This document shows, piece by piece, positions 7,834-13,993 of a stretch of 13,993 bases of DNA. The DNA is from NIOZ-UU13 sp032250555 (GTDB lineage: Bacteria > Planctomycetota > Phycisphaerae > Sedimentisphaerales > Anaerobacaceae). The translations under genes were made by a program, and so were the position numbers. The stretch is taken from assembly GCA_032250555.1 (NCBI GenBank), contig JAVVFI010000101.1, forward strand, positions 1 to 13,993, written 5' to 3'. Position 1 is the stretch's first letter, and every line of letters begins with the position of its first letter. Below the pieces are notes generated by a model. It was not told where the DNA came from. It worked only from the letters and a program-made list of their open reading frames with translations, and searched no databases.

Positions 7834-9269
7834 TCGATATTCTCCTCCGCCTGCTTGCGGGCTTCTTCCTGTTTACGCAGCTCTTCCTGGCGCAACTGCT
7901 CTTTGCGTATCTCTTCCTTCTCCTGGGCTATCAAAGCCTTCGAATCGATTATCTGACTTCTAAGGTCTATCTTCGACGGGCAGACGTAAGAGCACAAACC
8001 GCACTCTATACAAAGGTCAACTCTCGCCTGCTCGGCCTCTTCAATCAAATCGCGGTACAAATACTTGTGGATTAAATGAGGAGTAATACCAGCAGGACAT
8101 ACGTCCTCACAAAAATTGCACGATACACAGGGACGTCCTTCCCCGTGAAGGCCGGTGTTAAGACGCTCGCGGAACTTATCACGCAATGAACTCAGAAAAC
8201 AGGCCGCGTAACTGCTTCGGTCCCAGCCGGGCCTGATGAAGCCCAGAAATTCCCGCTCCTGAAGCTCCGGAAGAACCGTAATACCGCGGCATTCCGTATC
8301 AAGACCAAGTGAATCCGGGCCAAACTGTTCGCCGGTGAGTATCCCGCCGTTGATTATCCTCGATACAGGCTCGAAAATATACTTGTCCCTGATCCTTTGT
8401 ATCGGATAGCCGGGCATTACACTGATATGAGTCGGGTTCTTTATACCTGTACCGCCAATGGATATTATCCTTACAAGACAGGGTTTGGACAGTGTCAACG
8501 CACGGTCAACCGCAAGAACACCTTCGGTACGCACAGACCAGACAGGACCTTCGCTGCGCTTAAGACCAAGTCTGCGGACGAGAATCGAAAAATCATCATA
8601 GGGATAGGTAAGAGGTATCTCCAGCATCTTGACTGATGCGTAACCGCGTATATGGTTGCGAATCAGGTTCGCAAACTCCGACTTGATGTCCGGCATTACC
8701 AGATATATAGGCTGATATTCCAAAAGAGACTGCAGCTGCTCAAGACCGCGAGTGAAATTCAAAAGACGATTATGAAGCTGGGCGTCGCCTCTGGCTGAAA
8801 ATGGCTCCAGACTCAGAGTCGATACGATAATAGCCTGGGGCCGGCCAAGAGGGTCGGGCAGCTCGCCGCTGTAGGCATCGTAGAAAAACTGCCATGCACC
8901 CAATGTCAGTAATCTGTAACGCTTGATACCCGATGCTCCCATCTCCTGAGCGATGTGAGGCAAATCCTCGTCATCTATATCAGCATGCTCGGCAAGACGG
9001 GCTACTTCCTCAAGAACAATATGACCTTCCTGCTCATTCAGACGGACACGCCCGGCACGGGGCGCAAGAAGAGGAACCGAATAATTGTCAAGGTCCCGGG
9101 CAAGAACATCACCGCCGTTTACCTGCTGACCTTCCTCGACGCAAAGCTCTGCAAATGAAAAACGACGGCTGCGCAATGGAAGATAAAGGACATCCGGCTC
9201 CGGCATCAACTTTATCATGCCCTCAGGACGACCCTGCAATAATATGTTATGACCACCTCGAAACTTCAT
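7830..9269 (-). CDS. nqrA: NqrA with an RnfC-type double [4Fe-4S] ferredoxin domain
   Basis: This is the first gene of the nqr operon, 479 residues. The first 370 or so residues follow NqrA: an opening GGHNILLQGRPE, a biotinyl/lipoyl-like turn with LLAPRAGRV (67-75), PQAIIVSTLSLEPFSA (144-159), and the SLBB-like part around ILTGEQFGPDSLGL (310-323). RnfC's glycine-rich NADH/FMN motif and its ECEPYL-type motif are absent, as in NqrA. The C-terminus then carries two complete CxxCxxCxxxCP motifs: Cys381, 384, 387 and 391, then Cys420, 423, 426 and 430. A charged Glu/Lys/Arg/Gln helix (449-479) follows, as in RnfC. Characterised Vibrio NqrA keeps only a remnant of the second motif. NqrA sits on the cytoplasmic side next to NqrB. 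The ATG has only a weak ribosome site. Confidence 0.88.
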   Translation of the reverse strand: MKFRGGHNILLQGRPEGMIKLMPEPDVLYLPLRSRRFSFAELCVEEGQQVNGGDVLARDLDNYSVPLLAPRAGRVRLNEQEGHIVLEEVARLAEHADIDDEDLPHIAQEMGASGIKRYRLLTLGAWQFFYDAYSGELPDPLGRPQAIIVSTLSLEPFSARGDAQLHNRLLNFTRGLEQLQSLLEYQPIYLVMPDIKSEFANLIRNHIRGYASVKMLEIPLTYPYDDFSILVRRLGLKRSEGPVWSVRTEGVLAVDRALTLSKPCLVRIISIGGTGIKNPTHISVMPGYPIQRIRDKYIFEPVSRIINGGILTGEQFGPDSLGLDTECRGITVLPELQEREFLGFIRPGWDRSSYAACFLSSLRDKFRERLNTGLHGEGRPCVSCNFCEDVCPAGITPHLIHKYLYRDLIEEAEQARVDLCIECGLCSYVCPSKIDLRSQIIDSKALIAQEKEEIRKEQLRQEELRKQEEARKQAEENIE

Positions 9270-9320
9270 ATTTTTTGTTCTGTCACTTACAGTATCGACT
9301 AAAGATATTTAATACATTCA

Positions 9321-9349
9321 TATATATCACAATAAACTCAGTTGTTCAA
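9321..9349 (-). promoter_or_regulatory. Candidate sigma-70-type promoter of the nqr operon
   Basis: On the minus strand TTGAAC (9344-9349) and TATATA (9321-9326) are separated by exactly 17 bases, a good match in spacing and a fair one in sequence (4 of 6 each) to -35 and -10 boxes. The start of transcription would be near 9313, leaving an untranslated leader of about 45 bases before nqrA. The rest of the 215-base gap between the siroheme decarboxylase gene and nqrA is AT-rich with no clear gene. Confidence 0.4.
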
Positions 9350-9484
9350 TCAAATGTTACGCTCTAAGGATGCTTAAACCGATAGAAAAGGAGTGTTTTC
9401 CCAGATATGAGAATTTCTTGAGATGTCAGCCACTTTTCAAAAATAACAGACAATTATCTTATTTTTTAAAATAAATTCTTGATA

Positions 9485-9943
9485 TTAATTTACCACCTTG
9501 AATCGGGCATTGAGTTTAAAAAGATGCTTCATAGGTAAATTAAGGACTTGTGAAGGCTTAAGAGATAAAGAAGTGCGTATCTGCTCAAGAATACATTCGA
9601 TCCTTTCTTCATCAACCGCAATTAAGGTAAACCAAATATTGAAGTTATCATTACGAAGATAGCTGTGAGTTACTTCAGAAAATTGTCCTATTATTTGAGC
9701 GGCTTGCTCAATAACATCAGCTTGGCAATTGACTGCAGCTAAGGTGCTGCAGAAACCGAGTTTGCGAGAATCAAGGCTTACTCCAATCCGGCGAACTACC
9801 CCTTCGTTTATCAATTTTTGGGTCCGGTCCCAAAGCTCATCACTGGGAATTTGTAACTTCTGCGCTATGATGTCATAAGGTCTTTCGCTTAAAGGAAAAT
9901 TATTTTGAAGTGCGTCCAGTATCTGGCAATCCTGTTCGTCCAT
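9485..9943 (-). CDS. ahbA: Siroheme decarboxylase subunit (AhbA-like, Lrp/AsnC fold)
   Basis: This 152-residue protein has the AsnC/Lrp-like build of siroheme decarboxylases: an N-terminal winged helix-turn-helix (about 1-55) ending in GVVRRIGVSLD, then a ferredoxin-like domain with THSYLRNDNFNIWFTLIA (92-109). The pattern PLSERPYDIIAQKL near the start and the T-H-x-Y-x-R...N-x-W-F-T block fit AhbA rather than AhbB, where a Trp-Pro-Tyr-Asn form is usual. AhbA and AhbB together remove two acetate carboxyls from siroheme to give didecarboxysiroheme on the way to haem. The frame is open up to 10045, but the ATG at 9943 is preferred: it has AAGGA eight bases upstream and the family's N-terminus starts there. 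A divergent precorrin-2-forming fusion gene supports the role. NirDLGH-type (haem d1) proteins are the main alternative. Confidence 0.78.
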   Translation of the reverse strand: MDEQDCQILDALQNNFPLSERPYDIIAQKLQIPSDELWDRTQKLINEGVVRRIGVSLDSRKLGFCSTLAAVNCQADVIEQAAQIIGQFSEVTHSYLRNDNFNIWFTLIAVDEERIECILEQIRTSLSLKPSQVLNLPMKHLFKLNARFKVVN

Positions 9944-10059
9944 AGAATATCCTTGGCAATTTAACAACCATAAACAATTTTTAGTTACTTCTCTATTTTT
10001 TAACGTAATCGGACGCAATATATATTGCAGCAAAGTACAAAACAATCATATCTTTGCCC

Positions 10060-10088
10060 TTGACCCTCGTCGATCCGATTGCTATATA
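10060..10088 (+). promoter_or_regulatory. Candidate sigma-70-type promoter for the methyltransferase/synthase fusion gene
   Basis: TTGACC (10060-10065) and TATATA (10083-10088) are separated by exactly 17 bases, and the following sequence is very AT-rich, which favours melting. Transcription would start near 10095, giving a leader of about 145 bases before the ATG at 10240. It lies in the 296-base divergent gap, so its AT-rich core may also serve the opposite gene, for which no convincing boxes were found. Confidence 0.45.
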
Positions 10089-10102
10089 TTATATATATAA
10101 AA

Positions 10103-10140
10103 ACGGTTGTAATGTAAAGCCAAAGGTTGTGAGAAACCGT
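10103..10140 (+). other. Inverted repeat in the leader of the fusion gene
   Basis: ACGGTT (10103-10108) is matched by AACCGT (10135-10140) at 26 bases distance, and GGTT-N6-AACC pairs as an alternative inside it. This could fold in the leader RNA or serve as a spaced operator. It matches no riboswitch family that I recognise. Confidence 0.25.
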
Positions 10141-10177
10141 CAATTGCCGGCATGTTTATACCTCATACCCTGTCTAA

Positions 10178-10195
10178 ATTCTCGATATTGAGAAT
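10178..10195. promoter_or_regulatory. Perfect inverted repeat ATTCTC-N6-GAGAAT upstream of the fusion gene
   Basis: ATTCTC (10178-10183) and GAGAAT (10190-10195) are perfect inverted half-sites around GATATT, 44 bases before the start codon and downstream of the candidate promoter. The length and symmetry suit a dimeric regulator, for instance the Rrf2-family protein encoded nearby, or a hairpin in the leader. The link to a given regulator is a guess. Confidence 0.35.
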
Positions 10196-10239
10196 GTAAA
10201 AATATTTTTGTTTTTTTCAATATTTTCTGAAGGAAGTCA

Positions 10240-11619
10240 ATGTCATACGGAAAAATATACCTTGTTGGTACAGGTCCTGGTGATGTAGAACTAATTACAG
10301 TTAAAGGCAACAAGTTAATAAGTCAAGCCGATGTTATTTTACATGACCATTTAATACCGTCTGAGCTATTGAGGTTTGCTAAACCAGGTGCAGAGATAAT
10401 ATCTGTTGGTAAATTTGCCGGTAGGCATACGCTGCCTCAGGATCAGATAAATAAACTCTTGATTGAAAAAGCCAGGGACAAAAAAGTTGTTGTGAGACTC
10501 AAAGGTGGTGATCCTTTACTTTTTGGCAGAGGTGGGGAAGAGGCCGAGGAATGTGTTCAGGCAGGAGTGGATTTCGAATTTGTCCCCGGTGTAACAAGTG
10601 CTCTGGCGGCACCCTGCTATGGGGGTATACCACCCACACACAGAGATTGTACATCTAATGTTGCTATTGTTACGGGGCATCGAAAGGATGAAAAGGAAAT
10701 AGAAATACCCAAAGCAGGAACTATTATCTTTCTAATGGGTGTCGCAAATATTGAAAAAATCATTAAATCACTTCTTGAAGCAGGTTGGTCGAGCCAGACA
10801 AAAATTGCGGCAGTCGAAAAAGGCACTTGTTATGACCAAAGAGTTATTCAGGGGACTTTGGATGATTTTCTTGGAATCACTAAAAAGGCACAGATGCGGA
10901 CGCCGGCAATTTTCATTGTAGGTAAAGTAGTTGAGCTTAAAGAGAAGTTGGACTGGTTTGGAAAAAAGCCGAGAATACTTCTACCGGGTACCCATCCGGA
11001 AAAATACAGACATCTTGGAATTATTGTTCACAGACCTCTGATTAAATCGGTGCCTCTCGATGATTATACACAAGCAGATAAAGTGCTCAAACGGCTCAAT
11101 ACTTTTGATTGGATAGTATATACCAGCACCAACGGTGTAGAATTCTTTTTTCAACGCTTAAATGCTATTGGCCTCGATACAAGATCCATTGGCACTGTGA
11201 AAATTGCCGCTATCGGCCAAACAACTGCTGAAAAACTAAAAACGTTTGGAGTTCTGGTGGATATGCAGCCGAAGCTGGAATCAAGCATTGGTCTGCTGAA
11301 CGAGTTTAAAAAAGTTTCAGTCAAAGGCAAAAGATTTCTTCTTGTGAGACCGAAGGCTGGGTCGAGTATGCTGTTGGATGGTTTGGCTGATGCCGAAGCT
11401 ACAATCGAGGCTTTAGTGGTGTATAGAAATATTGAAATAGAGCCTGAAGAAACTGATTTTGATTTTATCGACCAGATATTATTCACAAGCGGTTCAACTG
11501 TCCGAGCTTTTTTGAAGCGATACAACTCCATACCTGAAGGTGTTAAAGTTTATTGTCTCGGACAACCTACATTAAACGAGGCTAAGAAACATAATATACC
11601 TGCAGAGTTTCTGCTTTGA
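10240..11619 (+). CDS. cobA/hemD: Fused uroporphyrinogen-III C-methyltransferase / uroporphyrinogen-III synthase
   Basis: This 459-residue fusion has two enzymes. Residues 1 to about 240 are an S-adenosylmethionine uroporphyrinogen methyltransferase: YLVGTGPGDVELIT (7-20), VRLKGGDPLLFGRGGEE (85-101), and VPGVTSALAAPCYGGIP (115-131). Residues from about 243 to the end are HemD, which closes and flips hydroxymethylbilane to uroporphyrinogen III: IVYTSTNGVEFF, AAIGQTTAEKL, LLVRPKAGS, LFTSGSTVRAF and a final CLGQPT segment. Together they turn hydroxymethylbilane into precorrin-2, the branch point to siroheme and cobalamin. The same fusion is known in anaerobes that make haem through siroheme. AAGGA precedes the ATG. 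Its divergent neighbour is a siroheme decarboxylase subunit, which ties it to haem rather than to cobalamin alone. Confidence 0.94.
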   Translation: MSYGKIYLVGTGPGDVELITVKGNKLISQADVILHDHLIPSELLRFAKPGAEIISVGKFAGRHTLPQDQINKLLIEKARDKKVVVRLKGGDPLLFGRGGEEAEECVQAGVDFEFVPGVTSALAAPCYGGIPPTHRDCTSNVAIVTGHRKDEKEIEIPKAGTIIFLMGVANIEKIIKSLLEAGWSSQTKIAAVEKGTCYDQRVIQGTLDDFLGITKKAQMRTPAIFIVGKVVELKEKLDWFGKKPRILLPGTHPEKYRHLGIIVHRPLIKSVPLDDYTQADKVLKRLNTFDWIVYTSTNGVEFFFQRLNAIGLDTRSIGTVKIAAIGQTTAEKLKTFGVLVDMQPKLESSIGLLNEFKKVSVKGKRFLLVRPKAGSSMLLDGLADAEATIEALVVYRNIEIEPEETDFDFIDQILFTSGSTVRAFLKRYNSIPEGVKVYCLGQPTLNEAKKHNIPAEFLL

Positions 11620-11689
11620 TGTCTGTAATTCCTCTTTATTTGGCAGATAGATTTCGAAGTTTGTATTGTAAAGCTTTGAAAGAAATAGT

Positions 11690-12190
11690 TTACAGAGCTG
11701 AAACCTTTGGTTCGGCCTTTTTTCTGTTTGGTCTTTTCTTCTTAATGCTAAGTGATTCCGGCAGGCTGTGAAAGCGATGTTCCGGATGGTTCCAGGCAAC
11801 GGTTGCCAGAGAGGTTTCTTTAAAGAGAGCATTAATTTTTCTCGTGGCGCTAATCCACTGGGCATAAATATGACAGTTCTGCAGGGTTCCACCGCATTGA
11901 CAGTGTCTTATTGGACAATCGTCAAATAGCGATTCACCTTCGATACTGTTAATTATCTCAAGTAGGCTGATTTCCTCTGGTGATCTGGCAAAAACGTGTC
12001 CTTTTTTGCGACCTTTTACACCTTTAACTATATTTGCTTGTGACAGCCGTTGGAATATTTTGGCCAGGTATTCGGTTGGAATTCCTTCTCCTTTTGCTAT
12101 AGTATTGGTTGTGATGGGCAGTTGTGTGGCGTGTCTGACCATATACATTAAAGCATGCAAAGCATAAGCGGTAGCCTTCTTAACTTTCAT
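11690..12190 (-). CDS. Rrf2-family transcriptional regulator with a cysteine cluster
   Basis: This 166-residue protein starts like Rrf2/IscR/NsrR regulators: a winged helix-turn-helix at about 1-65 with TAYALHALMYMV, IPTEYLAKIFQRLSQANIV and GRKKGH. These regulators usually bind a [2Fe-2S] or [4Fe-4S] cluster and sense iron-sulfur status, redox or nitric oxide. Cysteines lie at 92, 97, 99 and 106. IscR has Cys92, 98, 104 and His107; here the best match is Cys92, Cys99, Cys106, with x6 spacings instead of x5 and an extra cysteine at 97. The position matching IscR's histidine is Tyr109, though His107 follows Cys106 directly. The last 17 residues are rich in Lys and Arg. AGGA lies seven bases before the ATG. 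It converges on the methyltransferase/synthase gene, with a 70-base gap holding only a weak stem (11667-11694). Confidence 0.88.
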   Translation of the reverse strand: MKVKKATAYALHALMYMVRHATQLPITTNTIAKGEGIPTEYLAKIFQRLSQANIVKGVKGRKKGHVFARSPEEISLLEIINSIEGESLFDDCPIRHCQCGGTLQNCHIYAQWISATRKINALFKETSLATVAWNHPEHRFHSLPESLSIKKKRPNRKKAEPKVSAL

Positions 12191-12220
12191 TGGAAAATCC
12201 TATCTGATAAATATATACAA

Positions 12221-12239
12221 AAAGTAAATATGATACTTT
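12221..12239. promoter_or_regulatory. Perfect inverted repeat AAAGTA-N7-TACTTT ahead of the Rrf2 gene
   Basis: A 19-base perfect dyad with half-sites AAAGTA (12221-12226) and TACTTT (12234-12239) fills much of the 54-base gap between the response regulator and the Rrf2 gene. It overlaps a direct repeat of TAAATAT(G)ATAC (12206-12218 and 12224-12236). It could be an operator for self-control by the Rrf2 protein. On the minus strand TACTTTTT also makes it a weak terminator for the response regulator gene, but the stem has only one G-C pair. Confidence 0.4.
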
Positions 12240-12244
12240 CAAAT

Positions 12245-13627
12245 TCACCCTACTTTCCCTTTTTTTGTGGCTCTGCCAAGATTGACTCCCAGTTCATCAA
12301 TCTTCCTGTACAAACTTGACAAGCCTACCTTCAGGGCTTTTGCCGCTTCAACTTTATTCCAATTATACTTGTTAAGCACTCTGCATATATGTTCCCTCTC
12401 GTATATTTTGACTGCCGCTTGCAGGTTCTCGTTCGCTTCATTTGGTAACATTGCGGTCGAGCCTAAGGATCCAATGTCAGACATCTTTATAACATCATCT
12501 TCTGCAAATATTACGGCTCTTTCTATTATATTCTGAAGTTCCCTTATGTTGCCTTTCCACTCATAATTCATCAGGAACTGCATGACATTATCACTTACTC
12601 CCACACACTGCTTACCCATATCGGTATTATATTTTTTGATGAAATGTTCGACCAGCAACGGAATATCTTCTTTCCTTTCTCTTAATAAAGGAATGTGGAT
12701 GCCGACGACATTCATCCTGTAATATAAATCCTCTCTGAACCGTCCCAGTTTTATCTCTTCAAACAGGTCTTTGTTTGTTGCCGCGATCAGCCGCAAATCA
12801 ATATCGACGGGTTCGGTAGAGCCTACAGGTGTTATTTGTCTGCTTTCCACTGCCCTTAGTAATTTTACCTGGCAGTTCAAAGGCATATAACCAATCTCGT
12901 CTAAAAATAAAGTTCCGCCCTGAGCACTTTCAAAAAGCCCCTTCTTGTCTTTGATGGCAGAGGTAAAACTTCCTTTTTTATGGCCGAATAATTCACTCTC
13001 AAGCAAACCTTCAGGTATTGCACTACAATTGACTGCAATAAAACGCCTGCCATTCTTCGATCCCATGGAGTGTATTGCGCGGGCAACTAATTCCTTGCCG
13101 GTCCCGCTTTTTCCTGTTATCAACACGTTACTTTTGGTCCGTGCAACTTTTCTAATAATTTCGAACACCTGCTGCATTGCCGGGGACTGGCCTATAATCT
13201 GAGTAATGTCGAATTTGCTGTTAAGTTCTTGCTTTAATTCCCGGTTTTCCTCCTGCAAATGCAAATACTGCAAATGCTGCTGAATTTTTGTAAGTATGTC
13301 TTCGAAAATTACAGGTTTCATCACGTAATCACAAGCGCCGAGCTTGATAGCTTCCACGGCCATTTCAATCGTTCCATAAGCCGTTATCATTATCACGCGC
13401 GTCTCGGGCCTAACTTTCATTATTTCCTGCAGAACTTTTATGCCGTCCGCCCCGGGCATTTGAATGTCCAGTATCGCAACGGGATATGACTTCGTCATAA
13501 TTGCTTTTATGGCATCAATTCCGTTGTCCACTGCTGTAACTCTCATTCCTTCTTCCCGAAGAACCTTTGCGAAGGTTTCTCTGAAGGTTACTTCATCATC
13601 TGCTAATAATATTTCATTCATTGTCAT
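12245..13627 (-). CDS. NtrC-family sigma-54-dependent response regulator
   Basis: This 460-residue protein has the three NtrC-type domains. The receiver (about 5-118) has acidic Asp10/Asp11, phosphoacceptor Asp54, Thr82 and Lys104. The AAA+ sigma-54 activator domain (about 140-375) shows Walker A GKSGTGKE (172-179), Walker B TLFLDEI (239-245), and GNIRELQN (359-366). A Fis-type helix-turn-helix follows at about 407-445. The loop that contacts sigma-54, normally GAFTGA, reads GSFTSA here (219-224) but keeps the essential Phe-Thr. When phosphorylated it should form a ring and open sigma-54 promoters. The kinase gene lies 55 bases upstream on the same strand, so they form a pair. Two ATGs four bases apart could start it; neither has a strong ribosome site. 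Targets are unknown, and no convincing sigma-54 promoter was found in the intergenic parts of the window. Confidence 0.94.
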   Translation of the reverse strand: MTMNEILLADDEVTFRETFAKVLREEGMRVTAVDNGIDAIKAIMTKSYPVAILDIQMPGADGIKVLQEIMKVRPETRVIMITAYGTIEMAVEAIKLGACDYVMKPVIFEDILTKIQQHLQYLHLQEENRELKQELNSKFDITQIIGQSPAMQQVFEIIRKVARTKSNVLITGKSGTGKELVARAIHSMGSKNGRRFIAVNCSAIPEGLLESELFGHKKGSFTSAIKDKKGLFESAQGGTLFLDEIGYMPLNCQVKLLRAVESRQITPVGSTEPVDIDLRLIAATNKDLFEEIKLGRFREDLYYRMNVVGIHIPLLRERKEDIPLLVEHFIKKYNTDMGKQCVGVSDNVMQFLMNYEWKGNIRELQNIIERAVIFAEDDVIKMSDIGSLGSTAMLPNEANENLQAAVKIYEREHICRVLNKYNWNKVEAAKALKVGLSSLYRKIDELGVNLGRATKKGKVG

Positions 13628-13682
13628 TTTCTTTGTCTCTCATTCCCATTATTTTCGTACTTTTTGGCGGAAAACATCAAAA

Positions 13683-13993
13683 CTAAGCGTTATTTTCCTT
13701 GATAGACTCCACTTTATTAGTAAAACCTTCCTCTTCATTTTTGTCGCTGAATAAGTCTTTTTTGGGCCTTATCGGTATTCGGATTGTTACTGTAGTTCCT
13801 TTACCTGGTTCGGATTCCATGGAAAGAGTTCCGTCAACTTCGGTAACAAGGTTGTAGCTTATGAAAAGCCCAAGGCCGGTGCCCTTGCCGATTTCCTTTG
13901 TTGTAAAGAAAGACTCAAAAGCACGCTTACATACTTCCGGGCTCATTCCAATACCGGTGTCACTGATATGAATCTCAACTTTTCCTTCCCTGG
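13683..13993 (-). CDS. Sensor histidine kinase, C-terminal ATPase part only (cut by window edge)
   Basis: The visible 103 codons at the right edge are the end of a HATPase_c domain. In order they show VEIHISDTGIGM (G1 box), the F-box FESFFTTK, the G2 box GKGTGLGL, and GTTVTIRIP at the end of the fold, then a charged tail of about 30 residues. This is the ATP-binding half of an NtrB/HydH-like sensor kinase. The sensor, dimerisation helices and phosphorylated histidine lie beyond the window, so the signal cannot be named. It precedes the sigma-54 response regulator on the same strand by 55 bases and should phosphorylate that regulator's Asp54. Confidence 0.93.
   Translation of the reverse strand, partial: REGKVEIHISDTGIGMSPEVCKRAFESFFTTKEIGKGTGLGLFISYNLVTEVDGTLSMESEPGKGTTVTIRIPIRPKKDLFSDKNEEEGFTNKVESIKENNA

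Noticed and set aside
3755..9269. Calling the six-gene cluster an RNF complex because of the ferredoxin motifs in the first gene
   Set aside because: There is no RnfB, the last subunit is a clear NqrF with 2Fe-2S, FAD and NAD domains, NqrB has its typical N-terminal segment, and the first protein's body follows NqrA.
9459..9474. AT-only palindrome after the siroheme decarboxylase gene as a terminator
   Set aside because: The stem TTATTTT/AAAATAA has no G-C pairs and a 2-base loop, so it would not form a stable hairpin.
9944..10045. Longer start for the siroheme decarboxylase gene at 10045
   Set aside because: The extra 34 residues resemble no part of the family, and the internal ATG at 9943 has a good AAGGA site at the right distance.
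10152..10199. A 15-codon leader peptide (ATG to TAA) in the leader of the fusion gene
   Set aside because: It has no ribosome site and no run of a regulatory amino acid, and overlaps an inverted repeat that explains the sequence as well.
11190..11207. Sigma-54-like promoter: TGGCAC followed by TTGC
   Set aside because: The gap between the boxes is 8 bases where 5 are needed, and it lies inside the fused methyltransferase/synthase gene.
1..13993. CRISPR arrays, tRNA or rRNA genes
   Set aside because: No regularly spaced repeats, and no cloverleaf or rRNA-like stretches were recognised by eye on either strand.

Overview
The window looks like a stretch of chromosome from a free-living, Gram-negative-type bacterium with a sodium-linked, probably oxygen-poor energy metabolism. 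The gene mix fits a member of the Planctomycetota (Phycisphaerae-like) or wider PVC group: a full nqr operon, a siroheme-type haem pathway, an Rrf2 regulator, a sigma-54 response regulator, and a Tat-exported enolase-superfamily protein beside a sugar isomerase. This placement is an inference from gene content; there is no rRNA or other phylogenetic marker here.

Layout. Positions 3-176 hold the C-terminal end of a transposase, followed by a terminator-like hairpin. Next comes a two-gene plus-strand sugar unit: a TIM-barrel sugar isomerase/epimerase (377-1225) and an exported mandelate racemase/enolase-superfamily protein (1325-2572). From 3712 down to 2705 on the minus strand is a polyprenyl diphosphate synthase. 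It is the last gene of a tight minus-strand run that starts at 9269: nqrA, nqrB, nqrC, nqrD, nqrE, nqrF, prenyl synthase. Neighbouring genes in this run overlap or lie within a few bases, except for a 42-base gap before the prenyl synthase. Together the nqr genes encode a Na+-translocating NADH:quinone oxidoreductase, and the prenyl synthase probably makes the side chain of the quinone it reduces.

From 9485 to 11619 is a divergent tetrapyrrole pair: a siroheme decarboxylase subunit (minus) and a fused uroporphyrinogen-III methyltransferase/synthase (plus). They imply that haem is made through siroheme. From the right edge down to 11690, on the minus strand, lie a histidine kinase (only its ATPase end is in the window), its NtrC-type sigma-54 response regulator, and an Rrf2-family regulator with a cysteine cluster. 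These three may form one operon.

The most interesting point is NqrA. Its body is NqrA-like and lacks RnfC's flavin/NADH motifs, yet its C-terminus carries two complete four-cysteine ferredoxin motifs and a charged tail, both typical of RnfC. With unusually short NqrB, NqrC and NqrF, the complex looks like an intermediate between RNF and NQR, and it might accept electrons from ferredoxin as well as NADH.
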